NCBI GenBank assembly: GCA_024683485.1
Contig: JAIKYD010000062.1
Location: forward strand, 1-40,156
Direction of reading: 5' to 3'
Length of the DNA: 40,156 nt
DNA from: Saccharofermentans sp.
GTDB lineage: Bacteria; Bacillota; Clostridia; Saccharofermentanales; Saccharofermentanaceae
Made by a program: the position numbers and the translations under genes. Every line of letters starts with the position of its first letter. Within the stretch, counting starts at the first letter, position 1. This document shows, piece after piece, positions 32,669-40,156 of this stretch. A model generated the notes under the pieces. The model saw nothing but the letters and a program-made list of their open reading frames with translations, did no database searches and was not told where the DNA came from.

Positions 32669-34411
32669 ATGAAGGGTAAAAACAGGAAAGATAAAAATGA
32701 GAATAAATCTGCCCGTGTGCCGGTGGTAAACGAGCAGGCTATAAATCCGGATATTGAGGAGTCTTCTGATATCAATAATGCAGTTGATTCTGTGGAAGAA
32801 CCAAAGAAAAGCGTCACCTTAAATGATCTTGCGGATATAGATCCGGAACTGCTTACAGGAAAACCCGGTGATACTGCGATTGTTCCTGATCTTCCGTCTC
32901 TGCCGGAAAGCAAAAACAGCAAAGCTGAAGATGACACGCCAAAAAACGAAGAAATTCCAACCGAGATAAACCTCGACATAAATGAGGCGGCACTGGAGCA
33001 GGGTAAACGCAGACGCAACGCAGGCATCCTCTTTGTTCTGTTTGGGGTCTTATGTGTAATTGCCGTAGCCATTGCTTCTTTTGCGATAGACACAGGAATG
33101 GATGAATCATTCAAGAGTCCTCTTACCGTCAATGGAAGAGATGTCTCAAGCGGTGAATTCAGTTTTATGTATCACTATGAACTGTTAAGCGAAGGCGTCG
33201 ATCTTTTCGCTGCAGACACAGAAAAAATGCTTGTATCACCTTATCTTGACGATGAGAACTTTGCAACTTACCGCGACTATTTCCGTTACGTTACCGCACA
33301 GGATATCCAGAAGACCGAGATTCTCTACGATGACGCCACTGCTAACGGATTTGAGATTGAGAAGGCTCACTATGAGCGTGCCAATGCTTATATCAACTGG
33401 CTCAAGGCCAAGGCCGATGAGCTTGGTGTTCCTCTGGACACATACATCAAGGGCGTTTTCGGAAGCCAGGTTGATGAGCAGATAATAATCAATACGCTCG
33501 CCCGCAAATACTTTACTGAAGATTATGCTGAAGGCGAGAAACTCATTCAACTGTCTGCTACTGATGAACAGGCTGAGAATGCATACAGCAAATCCAGAAA
33601 CATCTACGATCTTGTCAGTTACAAGATCCTGAGGATCACATATGAGCAGAGAGACCAGGCATTTATCGACACTGCCAATCTCCATGCCCAGAAGATCATA
33701 GATGCTATGGATGGTGATCCTTCAAAGTTCGAGAAATGCGCCTCGAAATATTTTTCAGGTGTTGCTGCAAACACGCTTTCCGAAACAGATTCCACACTTA
33801 TAGCAAACAACAGATTCGAAGATATCACCCATATGGATTTCAGAAGATGGCTGTTTGATGAATCAAGAGTCCCCGGAGATGCAACCATAATCCCTGATGA
33901 GGACGGTTTCCCCATTATCCTTGTATTTGTCTCAAGAGACCGTATGGCTGAGAAGCTCCGCAACTGCTATATCATCACAGTAAACGGACAGATGAACGAT
34001 GACATGGTTCCGGACGTGGCTGCCACACAGGCGCTTGGTCAGGAGATCTTCGATTATATCGATGATGCTGACAGCTGCAACGAGATAGAAAACCTCTATA
34101 ACGATTACATTCTTGCCGGCGACCTGGCTGTAGTTCATGACAATCAGATCTACAAGGCCAAGTATTCGGGAACTCTTGCAGAATGGATCTTCTCACCTGA
34201 ACGCAAATTGGGAGACAAGACCCTGATCGAGAACAGCGGAACATTCTATGTCGTTTACTATGTTTCCGAGTCTCCCAATCCTGAATGGTATGACAGAGTT
34301 AACAGTTTCCTTAGAATGAACAACTACAGGGTATATATTTCAATCAAGTCAGATGAATATACCTGGGAATTCCACGAAGACGGACTTGCCCAGATTAAAG
34401 ACGTTCCGTAA
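32669..34411 (+). CDS. Membrane-anchored SurA/PrsA-like foldase candidate
   Basis: 580 residues. A cytosolic, acidic and basic-patched N-terminus of about 115 residues precedes one helix (AGILFVLFGVLCVIAVAIA, about 118-138). The rest is extracytoplasmic: VNGRDVSSGEFSFMYHYEL, then a long helical region, then two segments (about 310-420 and 430-540) spaced like parvulin-type domains. The layout (VNG plus helices plus one or two degenerate PPIase domains) matches SurA_N/PrsA proteins. No clear parvulin active site is visible, so it may be a chaperone without isomerase activity. The N-terminal cytosolic extension is unusual for PrsA, which is normally a lipoprotein. AAAGGGGAG precedes the ATG. 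Confidence 0.7.
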   Translation: MKGKNRKDKNENKSARVPVVNEQAINPDIEESSDINNAVDSVEEPKKSVTLNDLADIDPELLTGKPGDTAIVPDLPSLPESKNSKAEDDTPKNEEIPTEINLDINEAALEQGKRRRNAGILFVLFGVLCVIAVAIASFAIDTGMDESFKSPLTVNGRDVSSGEFSFMYHYELLSEGVDLFAADTEKMLVSPYLDDENFATYRDYFRYVTAQDIQKTEILYDDATANGFEIEKAHYERANAYINWLKAKADELGVPLDTYIKGVFGSQVDEQIIINTLARKYFTEDYAEGEKLIQLSATDEQAENAYSKSRNIYDLVSYKILRITYEQRDQAFIDTANLHAQKIIDAMDGDPSKFEKCASKYFSGVAANTLSETDSTLIANNRFEDITHMDFRRWLFDESRVPGDATIIPDEDGFPIILVFVSRDRMAEKLRNCYIITVNGQMNDDMVPDVAATQALGQEIFDYIDDADSCNEIENLYNDYILAGDLAVVHDNQIYKAKYSGTLAEWIFSPERKLGDKTLIENSGTFYVVYYVSESPNPEWYDRVNSFLRMNNYRVYISIKSDEYTWEFHEDGLAQIKDVP

Positions 34412-34421
34412 AACGGACGTC
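34400..34421 (-). terminator. Possible terminator of the htrA group, inside the 3' end of the convergent gene
   Basis: GACGT-T-CCGT (34400-34409, one bulged base) pairs with ACGGACGTC (34413-34421). On the minus strand it is followed by TTTAAT. It overlaps the stops of both convergent genes. Confidence 0.4.
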
Positions 34422-34551
34422 ACATACCTGAGGAAAACTGCTGGACCAATACTACGACAATTGCGAAAACAAATGTCAGGAGCATAGCCGCGATCAAAAT
34501 CCAGGCCAGTATCTTAGTTCCTAACTTCTTGTTGCTGTTTCCGCTGCTCAT
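34420..34551 (-). CDS. 43-residue single-helix membrane protein downstream of htrA
   Basis: An ATG at 34549-34551 with AAGGA about 9 nt upstream opens a 43-codon frame ending in TGA. The protein starts MSSGNSNKKLGTKILAW and has a hydrophobic helix at about 14-36 (ILAWILIAAMLLTFVFAIVV), then QQFSSGM. A short basic N-terminus and one helix resemble small Firmicute membrane proteins of the Prli42/DUF4044 type, but identity is too limited for a name. It follows htrA after 29 nt and is probably co-transcribed, so it may modulate HtrA or report to it. Confidence 0.65.
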   Translation of the reverse strand: MSSGNSNKKLGTKILAWILIAAMLLTFVFAIVVVLVQQFSSGM

Positions 34552-34580
34552 AAATATACATCCTTAATATATTGTCGCTA

Positions 34581-35867
34581 TTACTGATAGTCAGCACTGT
34601 CACCAATCGTTAATGGCAGGGTTATCTCCTTGCCATCACGCTCGACAACAAAATCAATTACATCGCCAACCTTATGTGAATCGCGCACCTTAATAATATC
34701 ACCGGTCTCTCTAATTTCAACACCGTCAATTGATATGATCCGGTCTCCGATCATTAACCCGGCTTTCTCGGCAGGACCATCCTTGACCAGTTCAGCAGCA
34801 TATGTCCCGCCCAGTGCTCCATAATAAGATGTATCAGGCACATACTTTAATGACACTCCGAGATATGGACGGTTAACCACTTTTCCGTAGTTGATTATAC
34901 TCTCTATAACTTTTTTTACTGAATTGACAGGAATTGCAAAACCAAGATTCTCGGATGTGGTCGTAATGATCTTTGAGTTTGTGATACCTACCACTTCACC
35001 AAAGGAATTGATAAGCGGACCACCACTGTTTCCCGGATTGATCGCAGTATCAGTCTGGATTATCTCCATATAATATCCGTTGCGTGTTATCTCTCTTGAA
35101 GGCGCGGAAATAACACCGGCCGTTACTGTATCATCCAAAGTACCCATTGCATTACCGATCGCAATAGCAAGCTCACCCGCCTGAAGCGTGGAGGAATCAC
35201 CCAGTGTTACACAAGGAAGTTCCTTGTCAGACTTTACTTTAAGAACCGCAATATCCGTCTGGGAATCGCTTCCGATTACCTCAGCCCTTACCGGCTGCTC
35301 CTCATCTGGAAGAATGACCGTAACGTAATAAGTGCTTACAGACTCATCAGCAAGAACAACAACATGACGGTTGGTTACTATATATCCGTCACTAGTGATG
35401 ATAAATCCTGAGCCTGATCCGATCCTGGTCTCTTTACTGTTATCAACACTGATTATGCTCAAGGATACAGTAGCAGGGCTTACTTTCTTAACAATATCAA
35501 CCGTTGACATTCTTGTCTTATCAGGATCGGACACCGAAGCAGCTTCTTCCAGAGAAAACCACGGTTCAGGCAATTCACCGTCCGGAGTGTCCCTTACTGC
35601 CGCCGTTCCTTCTCCGGTTCCTGAACTGGTATTTGACTTGATGCTCCTTGTATATGAAAGGATCCCTTCCAATCCGCTGTTGAGCCTGAAGATGTAAATG
35701 GTCTGAAATCCCGAGAACATTACACTTGCCAAAAGAATTACCGAAAGGATAATAACCGTCAAACGGTATTTCTTCTCCTTTGCGGAATTCCTTTGAATTA
35801 TTTCCCGTTCATATTTCAATAAGTCATTGATATATTCATTGTTAATCTTTTCATTCCCATTATCCAT
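34581..35867 (-). CDS. htrA: HtrA/DegP-type membrane serine protease with PDZ domain
   Basis: 428 residues from the ATG at 35867, which has AGAGG 9 nt upstream. A TTG at 35888 lacks a site. A cytosolic N-terminus of about 35 residues, one helix (LTVIILSVILLASVMF) and a Ser/Gly linker lead to the trypsin-like domain. The catalytic triad is complete: H168 in TNRHVV, D205 in QTDIAVLKV and S281 in NPGNSGGPL. A single PDZ domain follows (about 320-425, GLMIGDRIISIDGVEI). It degrades or refolds damaged secreted proteins at the outer membrane face. In Firmicutes, htrA is often under stress control. Confidence 0.95.
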   Translation of the reverse strand: MDNGNEKINNEYINDLLKYEREIIQRNSAKEKKYRLTVIILSVILLASVMFSGFQTIYIFRLNSGLEGILSYTRSIKSNTSSGTGEGTAAVRDTPDGELPEPWFSLEEAASVSDPDKTRMSTVDIVKKVSPATVSLSIISVDNSKETRIGSGSGFIITSDGYIVTNRHVVVLADESVSTYYVTVILPDEEQPVRAEVIGSDSQTDIAVLKVKSDKELPCVTLGDSSTLQAGELAIAIGNAMGTLDDTVTAGVISAPSREITRNGYYMEIIQTDTAINPGNSGGPLINSFGEVVGITNSKIITTTSENLGFAIPVNSVKKVIESIINYGKVVNRPYLGVSLKYVPDTSYYGALGGTYAAELVKDGPAEKAGLMIGDRIISIDGVEIRETGDIIKVRDSHKVGDVIDFVVERDGKEITLPLTIGDSADYQ

Positions 35868-35989
35868 TAGCTTATACCTCTTGCCCAACCGGTCATATGA
35901 TCGATAATCTTAACACACGCCTGTTATTCTATCCCTGACGCTCCACATATTTTGGTCGATTTTGCATCAAATCGCAAGCAATCATAGTG

Positions 35990-36631
35990 TCAGAATAGAG
36001 AGATACTCTCCCCGTTCATAAGCAGATGCTCAGAATCACCAAGGGCGAGCGAACCGCCGGAGATGTCAAGACAATACCTTGTCAGTTCATTCAGAGAGCC
36101 CTCCGGAACGACAATATCAAAGGCAACATCCTGTCCGTAGTCCACATTTTCGACTTTCCATCCGGACTGTGAAGCCCTTCGTGACAGCATCTCGAAAACC
36201 GGGTAGGAACAGCGCGTTCTCCATTTCAATGCAGAAACAAGCGCGACGGGATCACCGTCAGCCAAAGCCTGCCTTCCGCTGTCCTGATATGCTCTCTTAA
36301 GCCCGCCTTTACCCAGAAGCGTTCCTCCGAAATATCTGGTAACACAGACTAAAGTATCAGTAAAACCGTTTGAATTAAGCAATTCCAGCAAAGGCTGTCC
36401 TGCAGTTCCCTGCGGCTCACCATCGTCGCTGGATTTCTGTCTGGAGGCTTCTCCTCCAGTCACCCATGCATAACAAAGATGTCTGGCATCCGGATACTTC
36501 CTGCGTTCCTCTGCCAGATACTCAGAAGCTTCTTCAGGAGATGAAATATGAAAACTCCTGCCGATAAAGACCGATCTCTTAACTTCGATCCTTGAATCAC
36601 CGGTTTTGCTCAGGGTAACATTCGGGCTCAA
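35990..36631 (-). CDS. yigZ: YigZ/IMPACT family protein
   Basis: 213 residues. The UPF0029 core is clear: EVKRSVFIGRSF, HLCYAWVTGG, SSDDGEPQGTAGQPLLE and VTRYFGGTLLGKGGL. A small C-terminal ferredoxin-like domain follows (about 135-205). Homologues bind nucleic acid or ribosomes, and the eukaryotic IMPACT acts on translation control. The bacterial role is unproven. The start is TTG at 36631, overlapping the NUDIX-like stop as TTGA, which implies coupling. Confidence 0.92.
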   Translation of the reverse strand: MSPNVTLSKTGDSRIEVKRSVFIGRSFHISSPEEASEYLAEERRKYPDARHLCYAWVTGGEASRQKSSDDGEPQGTAGQPLLELLNSNGFTDTLVCVTRYFGGTLLGKGGLKRAYQDSGRQALADGDPVALVSALKWRTRCSYPVFEMLSRRASQSGWKVENVDYGQDVAFDIVVPEGSLNELTRYCLDISGGSLALGDSEHLLMNGESISLF

Positions 36632-37053
36632 TCCTTAATGCTCTCCCTGTATTTCTGGTAGGCCATCATCAAAAGAGATTTGTCCTGGCTGTAAGTAATC
36701 TCCTCCAGAGCCTTTGAGATCTCTATAAACCTGCAGTCAACAGTTCCGGAATCAGGAAACGCCTTGCATTCTTCGCTCCCGGACACCATTACAAACCAGG
36801 AGATATTATTATGGACAGGCTTTCTTCTGGTAATGGAATAAAACTCATAATTGGTCTTGCCGCAGGGTGCAATGACCTTGGCATCGACACCGGTCTCGAA
36901 TTTAATACGTTCCCTGGCAAAATCAGACAGACTCAGGTCACTGTTGATCTTAACGGCACCTTTAGGAAAACCCCATTCCTGCTTATCATTACAGACAAGC
37001 AAGACCTTATCACCTTTGAAAACGATTCCGCCTGAGCAATTTCTGACGATCAT
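36628..37053 (-). CDS. Nudix-fold protein with degenerate catalytic box
   Basis: 141 residues from the ATG at 37053, with AGCAGG 6 nt upstream. CSGGIVFKGDKVLLV and EWGFPKGAV are the first two Nudix strands. The box region (residues 32-55) reads GAVKINSDLSLS then DFARERIKFETGV. Aligned on the final ETG, the consensus REVxEE becomes ERIKFE, so two of the metal-binding Glu are replaced by Arg and Phe, and the Glu after Gx5 is absent. Hydrolase activity is therefore doubtful; a nucleotide-sensing or structural role is possible. It is co-transcribed with yigZ (4-nt overlap). Confidence 0.78.
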   Translation of the reverse strand: MIVRNCSGGIVFKGDKVLLVCNDKQEWGFPKGAVKINSDLSLSDFARERIKFETGVDAKVIAPCGKTNYEFYSITRRKPVHNNISWFVMVSGSEECKAFPDSGTVDCRFIEISKALEEITYSQDKSLLMMAYQKYRESIKD

Positions 37054-37094
37054 AACCAACCTGCTTCTAATAAAATTCCATTATTTATTAGATA

Positions 37095-37114
37095 ATTTTA
37101 TCACAGGTTACCTG
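37095..37114 (-). promoter_or_regulatory. Extended -10 promoter and adjacent dyad upstream of the NUDIX-yigZ genes
   Basis: Minus-strand TGATAAAAT (37095-37103) is an extended -10 without a good -35. Directly next to it in the spacer is the dyad CAGGT-N-ACCTG (37104-37114), suitably placed for an operator or activator site. Confidence 0.4.
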
Positions 37115-37160
37115 CGGATTCACTTATCAAAGCCATATATGCCAATATGTTCAGGGTTAT

Positions 37161-37189
37161 TTGTTCTTTTTGAGGCAGGTCTGTATAAT
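37161..37189 (+). promoter_or_regulatory. Promoter predicting a leaderless mRNA
   Basis: TTGTTC (37161-37166), a 17-bp spacer and TATAAT (37184-37189). The usual start, seven bases past the hexamer end, is 37196, which is the A of the ATG of the next gene. Confidence 0.65.
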
Positions 37190-37195
37190 TGTCCT

Positions 37196-38536
37196 ATGTC
37201 AAATAACAGCAATACAAACGGGATTACCGGTAATGACGAGATCATGAAGCTCAAAAGGATCATTACGATCCTTTTATCGGTATCAGCGATACTTGCAGTC
37301 GTAATGATCACTCTTGGTGTAATCAAGATCATCAACTATACAAAAGCTGACGACTCTTCAGGGAGCATCCCGATCACGGCTACTCTGGTCTCCACAGAGG
37401 CTACCTATACTGAACCGGTCGTTTATCACACAGAACAACTGGAAGCTTCACCCCTTGCAGACAGTTACTGGCGTCCTCTTCCCGAACTTACGGAAGACCA
37501 GATCATTGTTCCTGAACATGTTGAGGTCAAGGCTTTGTATATCGGTTCGGGATCTGCACTCTCAAAAGCTATCGACCTTTGCAATAACAGCGAACTCAAT
37601 GCCATAGTAATAGATCTTAAGAATGAATACGGTCTTCCCTACATGTCAAAGGTTCCCACAGCCAAAGAGATCGGCTATGTCTGGGACGCATATGATCTTG
37701 ATGCCGTTATCGAAAAGTGCCACGACAACAATATAAGAGTTATCGGAAGGATCGTATCATTTAACGACCAGGTCGCTGCCCAGCACTTCCCTGAGAGAGC
37801 GATTCAGGATGCTGACGGTAATGTGGTCCAGTTCAGCAACGAAGGCAATAAACCATTCTTAAGTCCATATAATACGGACAACTGGGATTATCTCATTGCG
37901 ATCGGTACAGAAGCTGCGGAACACGGAGTCGATGAGATCCAGTTCGACTATGTAAGATTCCCGGCCGGAGCCACCAAGAATAAGGTCAAGCCATATTATG
38001 GCGAAGAAGGACAGTTTCCGTCCAAATCCGAGGCAGTCAACAGATTCCTTCAGGAAGCTAGGATAAGGATCCAGGATACTTATGGTGTGCCGGTATCGGC
38101 GGATATTTTCGGAATAGTGCTGACATCAGAAAGCGATGCCGCAATAATCGGTCAGGATTTTGCAACTCTCGGTATGACAGGGATCGATTCCTGCTGTCCG
38201 ATGGTATATCCTTCCCACTATGCTTTGGGAACAATGCTCGCCGGACATGTCTTCAAATATCCGGATAAGGAACCTTACCTGATGGTTTACAGCGTTCTTC
38301 ACGAATGCCAGGCAATTTATAAACAGCCCGGATTTACGGCTGTAAGGCCTTATCTTCAGGCTTTCACCGCATCCTATATCGGCAAGGGAAATTATATCGA
38401 ATATGGTTACAGGGAAATAAATTCACAGATAAAGGCTATTCAGGATCTCGGGATCAGGGAATTCATTCTTTGGGATCCTTCATGCAGATACCCTTCAGGT
38501 TCCTACGACGGCAATATGTCGGTCGAGACAGATTGA
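37196..38536 (+). CDS. DUF4015 glycoside-hydrolase-like protein, membrane-anchored
   Basis: 446 residues from the ATG at 37196. The frame is open 345 bp further upstream, but that part is antisense to the Nudix gene and has no coding character. A helix (about 22-42, ITILLSVSAILAVVMITLGV) and a Ser/Thr linker anchor an extracytoplasmic TIM-barrel. ALYIGSGSAL, NAIVIDLKNEYG, IRVIGRIVSFND and VDEIQFDYVRFPAG are the family hallmarks, with the FDYVRFP Asp probably in the active site. The substrate is unknown; cell-wall or capsule glycan is likely. There is no ribosome binding site before this ATG. A downstream ATG at 37244 (MKLKRI) is an alternative start. Confidence 0.85.
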   Translation: MSNNSNTNGITGNDEIMKLKRIITILLSVSAILAVVMITLGVIKIINYTKADDSSGSIPITATLVSTEATYTEPVVYHTEQLEASPLADSYWRPLPELTEDQIIVPEHVEVKALYIGSGSALSKAIDLCNNSELNAIVIDLKNEYGLPYMSKVPTAKEIGYVWDAYDLDAVIEKCHDNNIRVIGRIVSFNDQVAAQHFPERAIQDADGNVVQFSNEGNKPFLSPYNTDNWDYLIAIGTEAAEHGVDEIQFDYVRFPAGATKNKVKPYYGEEGQFPSKSEAVNRFLQEARIRIQDTYGVPVSADIFGIVLTSESDAAIIGQDFATLGMTGIDSCCPMVYPSHYALGTMLAGHVFKYPDKEPYLMVYSVLHECQAIYKQPGFTAVRPYLQAFTASYIGKGNYIEYGYREINSQIKAIQDLGIREFILWDPSCRYPSGSYDGNMSVETD

Positions 38537-38615
38537 AACATAACGTTTCTAAGCATAGAATATATAAATTATTTATATAATGCTGAATAAGCGGTAACAA
38601 ACGAGAGGTGACGAC

Positions 38616-39905
38616 ATGCTTGACATTAAATTCTTACGTACAAATCCTGATATCGTAAAGCAAAACATCAGGAACAAGTTCCAGGACGATAAACTTCCCC
38701 TGGTCGATCAGGTCATAGAACTTGATAAGGAATTCCGTGAGAGCAAGACACGTGCTGAGTATCTGAGATCACAGCGCAACAAGATCAGCAAGCAGATCGG
38801 TGCTCTTATGGGACAGGGTAAGAAAGAAGAAGCTGAAGAGGTCAAAAAGCAGGTCACCGATATGGCCGATGAGCTCGAGGCTCTTTCCGCAAAGGAAACA
38901 GAACTCGAGGAAGAGATCAGAAAGATAATGCTCGTTATCCCGAATATTATCGATCCGTCTGTTCCTATCGGCAAGGATGATTCAGAGAATGTAGAGATCG
39001 AGAAGTTCGGCGAGCCTTTTGTTCCGGAATTCGAAGTTCCCTATCATGTAGATATCATGGAAAAACTGGATGGAATCGAACTCGATCAGGCCAGAGAAAC
39101 ATCCGGCAACGGTTTCTATTATTTAAAGGGTGATATCGCCAGACTTCACTCCGCATGCCTCTCTTATGCACGCGACTTCATGATCGACCGCGGATTCACA
39201 TATTACATTCCGCCTTACATGATCAGATCTTCAGTTGTTACAGGCGTTATGAGCTTTGCTGAGATGGAGAATATGATGTACAAGATCGAAGGCGAAGACC
39301 TTTATCTCATCGGCACATCAGAGCACTCCATGATTGGAAAGTTTATTGACACGATCACTGATGAGGATAAGATGCCCCAGACGCTCACCTCCTACTCTCC
39401 CTGCTTCCGTAAAGAAGTCGGAGCTCACGGTATTGAGGAGCGTGGTGTATACAGGATCCACCAGTTCGAGAAACAGGAAATGATCGTTGTCTGCAAGCCT
39501 GAAGACTCCATGACATGGTACAACAAACTCTGGCAGAACACTGTTGACTACTTCCGTTCACTCGATATTCCGGTACGAACACTCGAGTGCTGCTCCGGAG
39601 ATTTGGCTGACCTTAAGGTTAAATCCTGTGACGTTGAAGCATGGTCACCCAGACAGAAGAAGTATTTCGAGGTTGGTTCATGCTCTAACTTAGGCGATGC
39701 ACAGGCAAGACGTCTCAAGATCAGGATCAGAGGTTCTGAGGGAACTTATCTTGCTCATACTCTTAACAACACCTGCGTTGCTCCTCCGAGAATGCTCATC
39801 GCTTTCCTCGAGAACAACTTAAATGAGGATGGTTCCGTCAGGATACCGGAGGCTTTGAGACCTTACATGGGCGGAAAGACCGTTATTGAAGTTCCCAACA
39901 AGTAA
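38616..39905 (+). CDS. serS: Seryl-tRNA synthetase (divergent type)
   Basis: 429 residues. MLDIKFLRTNPDIVKQNI starts the N-terminal coiled coil (to about residue 105) that holds the tRNA-Ser long arm. Class II motif 2 is CFRKEVGAHGIEERGVYR then IHQFEKQEM, and the motif-3 region is SCSNLGDAQARRLKIR and AHTLNNTCVAPPRMLIA. The serine-site loop reads GTSEHSMIG instead of the common bacterial TAEV. GAGAGGTG precedes the ATG by 5 nt. A TATAAT (38576-38581) with a weak -35 may be the promoter, and no T-box leader fits in the 79-nt gap. Confidence 0.94.
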   Translation: MLDIKFLRTNPDIVKQNIRNKFQDDKLPLVDQVIELDKEFRESKTRAEYLRSQRNKISKQIGALMGQGKKEEAEEVKKQVTDMADELEALSAKETELEEEIRKIMLVIPNIIDPSVPIGKDDSENVEIEKFGEPFVPEFEVPYHVDIMEKLDGIELDQARETSGNGFYYLKGDIARLHSACLSYARDFMIDRGFTYYIPPYMIRSSVVTGVMSFAEMENMMYKIEGEDLYLIGTSEHSMIGKFIDTITDEDKMPQTLTSYSPCFRKEVGAHGIEERGVYRIHQFEKQEMIVVCKPEDSMTWYNKLWQNTVDYFRSLDIPVRTLECCSGDLADLKVKSCDVEAWSPRQKKYFEVGSCSNLGDAQARRLKIRIRGSEGTYLAHTLNNTCVAPPRMLIAFLENNLNEDGSVRIPEALRPYMGGKTVIEVPNK

Positions 39906-39930
39906 TTGCCGGTAACTCCAATCCTAACCA

Positions 39931-39963
39931 AAAACAAAAAGAGGTTGCCATAAAGCAACCTCT
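39931..39963 (-). terminator. Terminator of rpmB (also facing serS)
   Basis: Perfect 9-bp stem AGAGGTTGC (39940-39948) / GCAACCTCT (39955-39963). On the minus strand it is followed by TTTTTGTTTTT, an excellent U tract 27 nt after the rpmB stop. The plus side has only AATTATTT. Confidence 0.88.
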
Positions 39964-39990
39964 AATTATTTGGTTATTAAACTCAAAAAC

Positions 39991-40156
39991 TTACGCTCTC
40001 TCGACTTTGCCGGAGCGAAGGCAACGAGTGCAAACGTTCATTGACTTGGGGGTGCCGTCAACAACAACCTTAACTCTGTGTACGTTAGCCTGCTGCGTAG
40101 TAAGCGCGCGTCTTGAAATCTGTGAACGCGTGATTCTAATCTTTCTGCCGAAGAAC
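39991..40156 (-). CDS. rpmB: 50S ribosomal protein L28, C-terminal part (runs off the window)
   Basis: 55 codons are visible, ending in TAA at 39991-39993. The C-terminus VDGTPKSMNVCTRCLRSGKVERA (split: VVVDGTPKSM, NVCTRCLRSGKVERA) is the conserved L28 end. It includes CTRC, which in many L28 proteins pairs with an N-terminal CxxC as a zinc site; that part lies outside the window. The stretch FFGRKIRITRSQISRR is slightly longer than in most L28 proteins. A strong terminator follows. Confidence 0.88.
   Translation of the reverse strand, partial: FFGRKIRITRSQISRRALTTQQANVHRVKVVVDGTPKSMNVCTRCLRSGKVERA

Noticed and set aside
32641..33132. Minus-strand 163-codon frame opposite the SurA/PrsA-like gene
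   Set aside because: Ser/Phe/Leu-rich shadow of the plus-strand coding region without a ribosome binding site.
35940..35995. Imperfect stems in the gap between yigZ and htrA
   Set aside because: CGATTT/AAATCG and a longer bulged pairing exist, but neither has a T tract or a conserved element I can recognise.
36851..37195. 115-codon N-terminal extension of the DUF4015 frame
   Set aside because: It lies antisense to the Nudix gene and upstream of the promoter at 37161-37189, so it cannot be part of that product.
38537..38615. Possible T-box riboswitch before serS
   Set aside because: The gap is only 79 nt and shows no specifier stem or T-box sequence.

Overview
The window looks like a chromosomal segment from a low-to-mid GC Firmicute of the class Clostridia. 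Supporting this are strong GGAGG-type ribosome binding sites, TTG and GTG starts, sigma-A type promoters with 16-18 bp spacers, a type II pantothenate kinase, HemZ, YlbM/TmcAL, YfhO and DUF6062 proteins, and a Gram-positive type IV pilus (T4P) locus. A gut or rumen anaerobe is a reasonable guess, but no 16S gene is present to fix the taxon. I see no phage, IS element, CRISPR array or resistance island.

Layout. 1-4.9 kb holds housekeeping genes: the start of pta, a membrane-anchored hypothetical, tmcAL, rpsT, a SpoU-type RNA methyltransferase and a small membrane protein. 4.9-11.0 kb holds a polytopic GT-C-like protein, a free-standing tRNA-Pro(UGG) with its own promoter and terminator, and a tightly overlapped operon coaW - acyltransferase - DUF3810 metalloprotease-like - hemZ. 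11.1-20.6 kb is a minus-strand T4P cluster read as pilB, pilT, pilC, pilM, pilN-like, pilO-like, a short major-type pilin, then three minor pilins. 20.8-23.8 kb is a divergent plus-strand operon: yebC, a P-loop protein with an Asp23-like tail, DUF6062 and a cysteine-poor DsrE/YedF-like protein. 23.9-26.3 kb is a large PilX/GspK-like protein. 26.5-32.5 kb holds a DEDDh exonuclease overlapped by two YfhO-family membrane proteins. 32.7-40.2 kb holds a SurA/PrsA-like membrane protein, an htrA group (NUDIX-like, yigZ, htrA and a 43-residue membrane protein), a DUF4015 glycosidase-like protein, a divergent-type serS and the end of rpmB.

The most notable signals concern pilus regulation. The major-pilin promoter and the minor-pilin promoter each have helically phased, roughly 10-bp T-rich repeats upstream. 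In both, a near-identical box (A[A/T]TTTGTCAC on the plus strand) sits exactly 23 bp from the -35 hexamer. The minor-pilin promoter and the distant PilX-like promoter also share the palindrome TTGTTAACAA, 36 and 37 bp upstream of -35. This suggests a small T4P regulon with a common factor or common DNA curvature. Other notable points are two ultra-short pilins, a probably leaderless glycosidase mRNA, a Nudix protein with a broken catalytic box, a SerRS whose motifs look archaeal/eukaryal, and the undescribed yebC-linked operon. No prepilin peptidase is in the window, so pilus assembly needs a gene located elsewhere.
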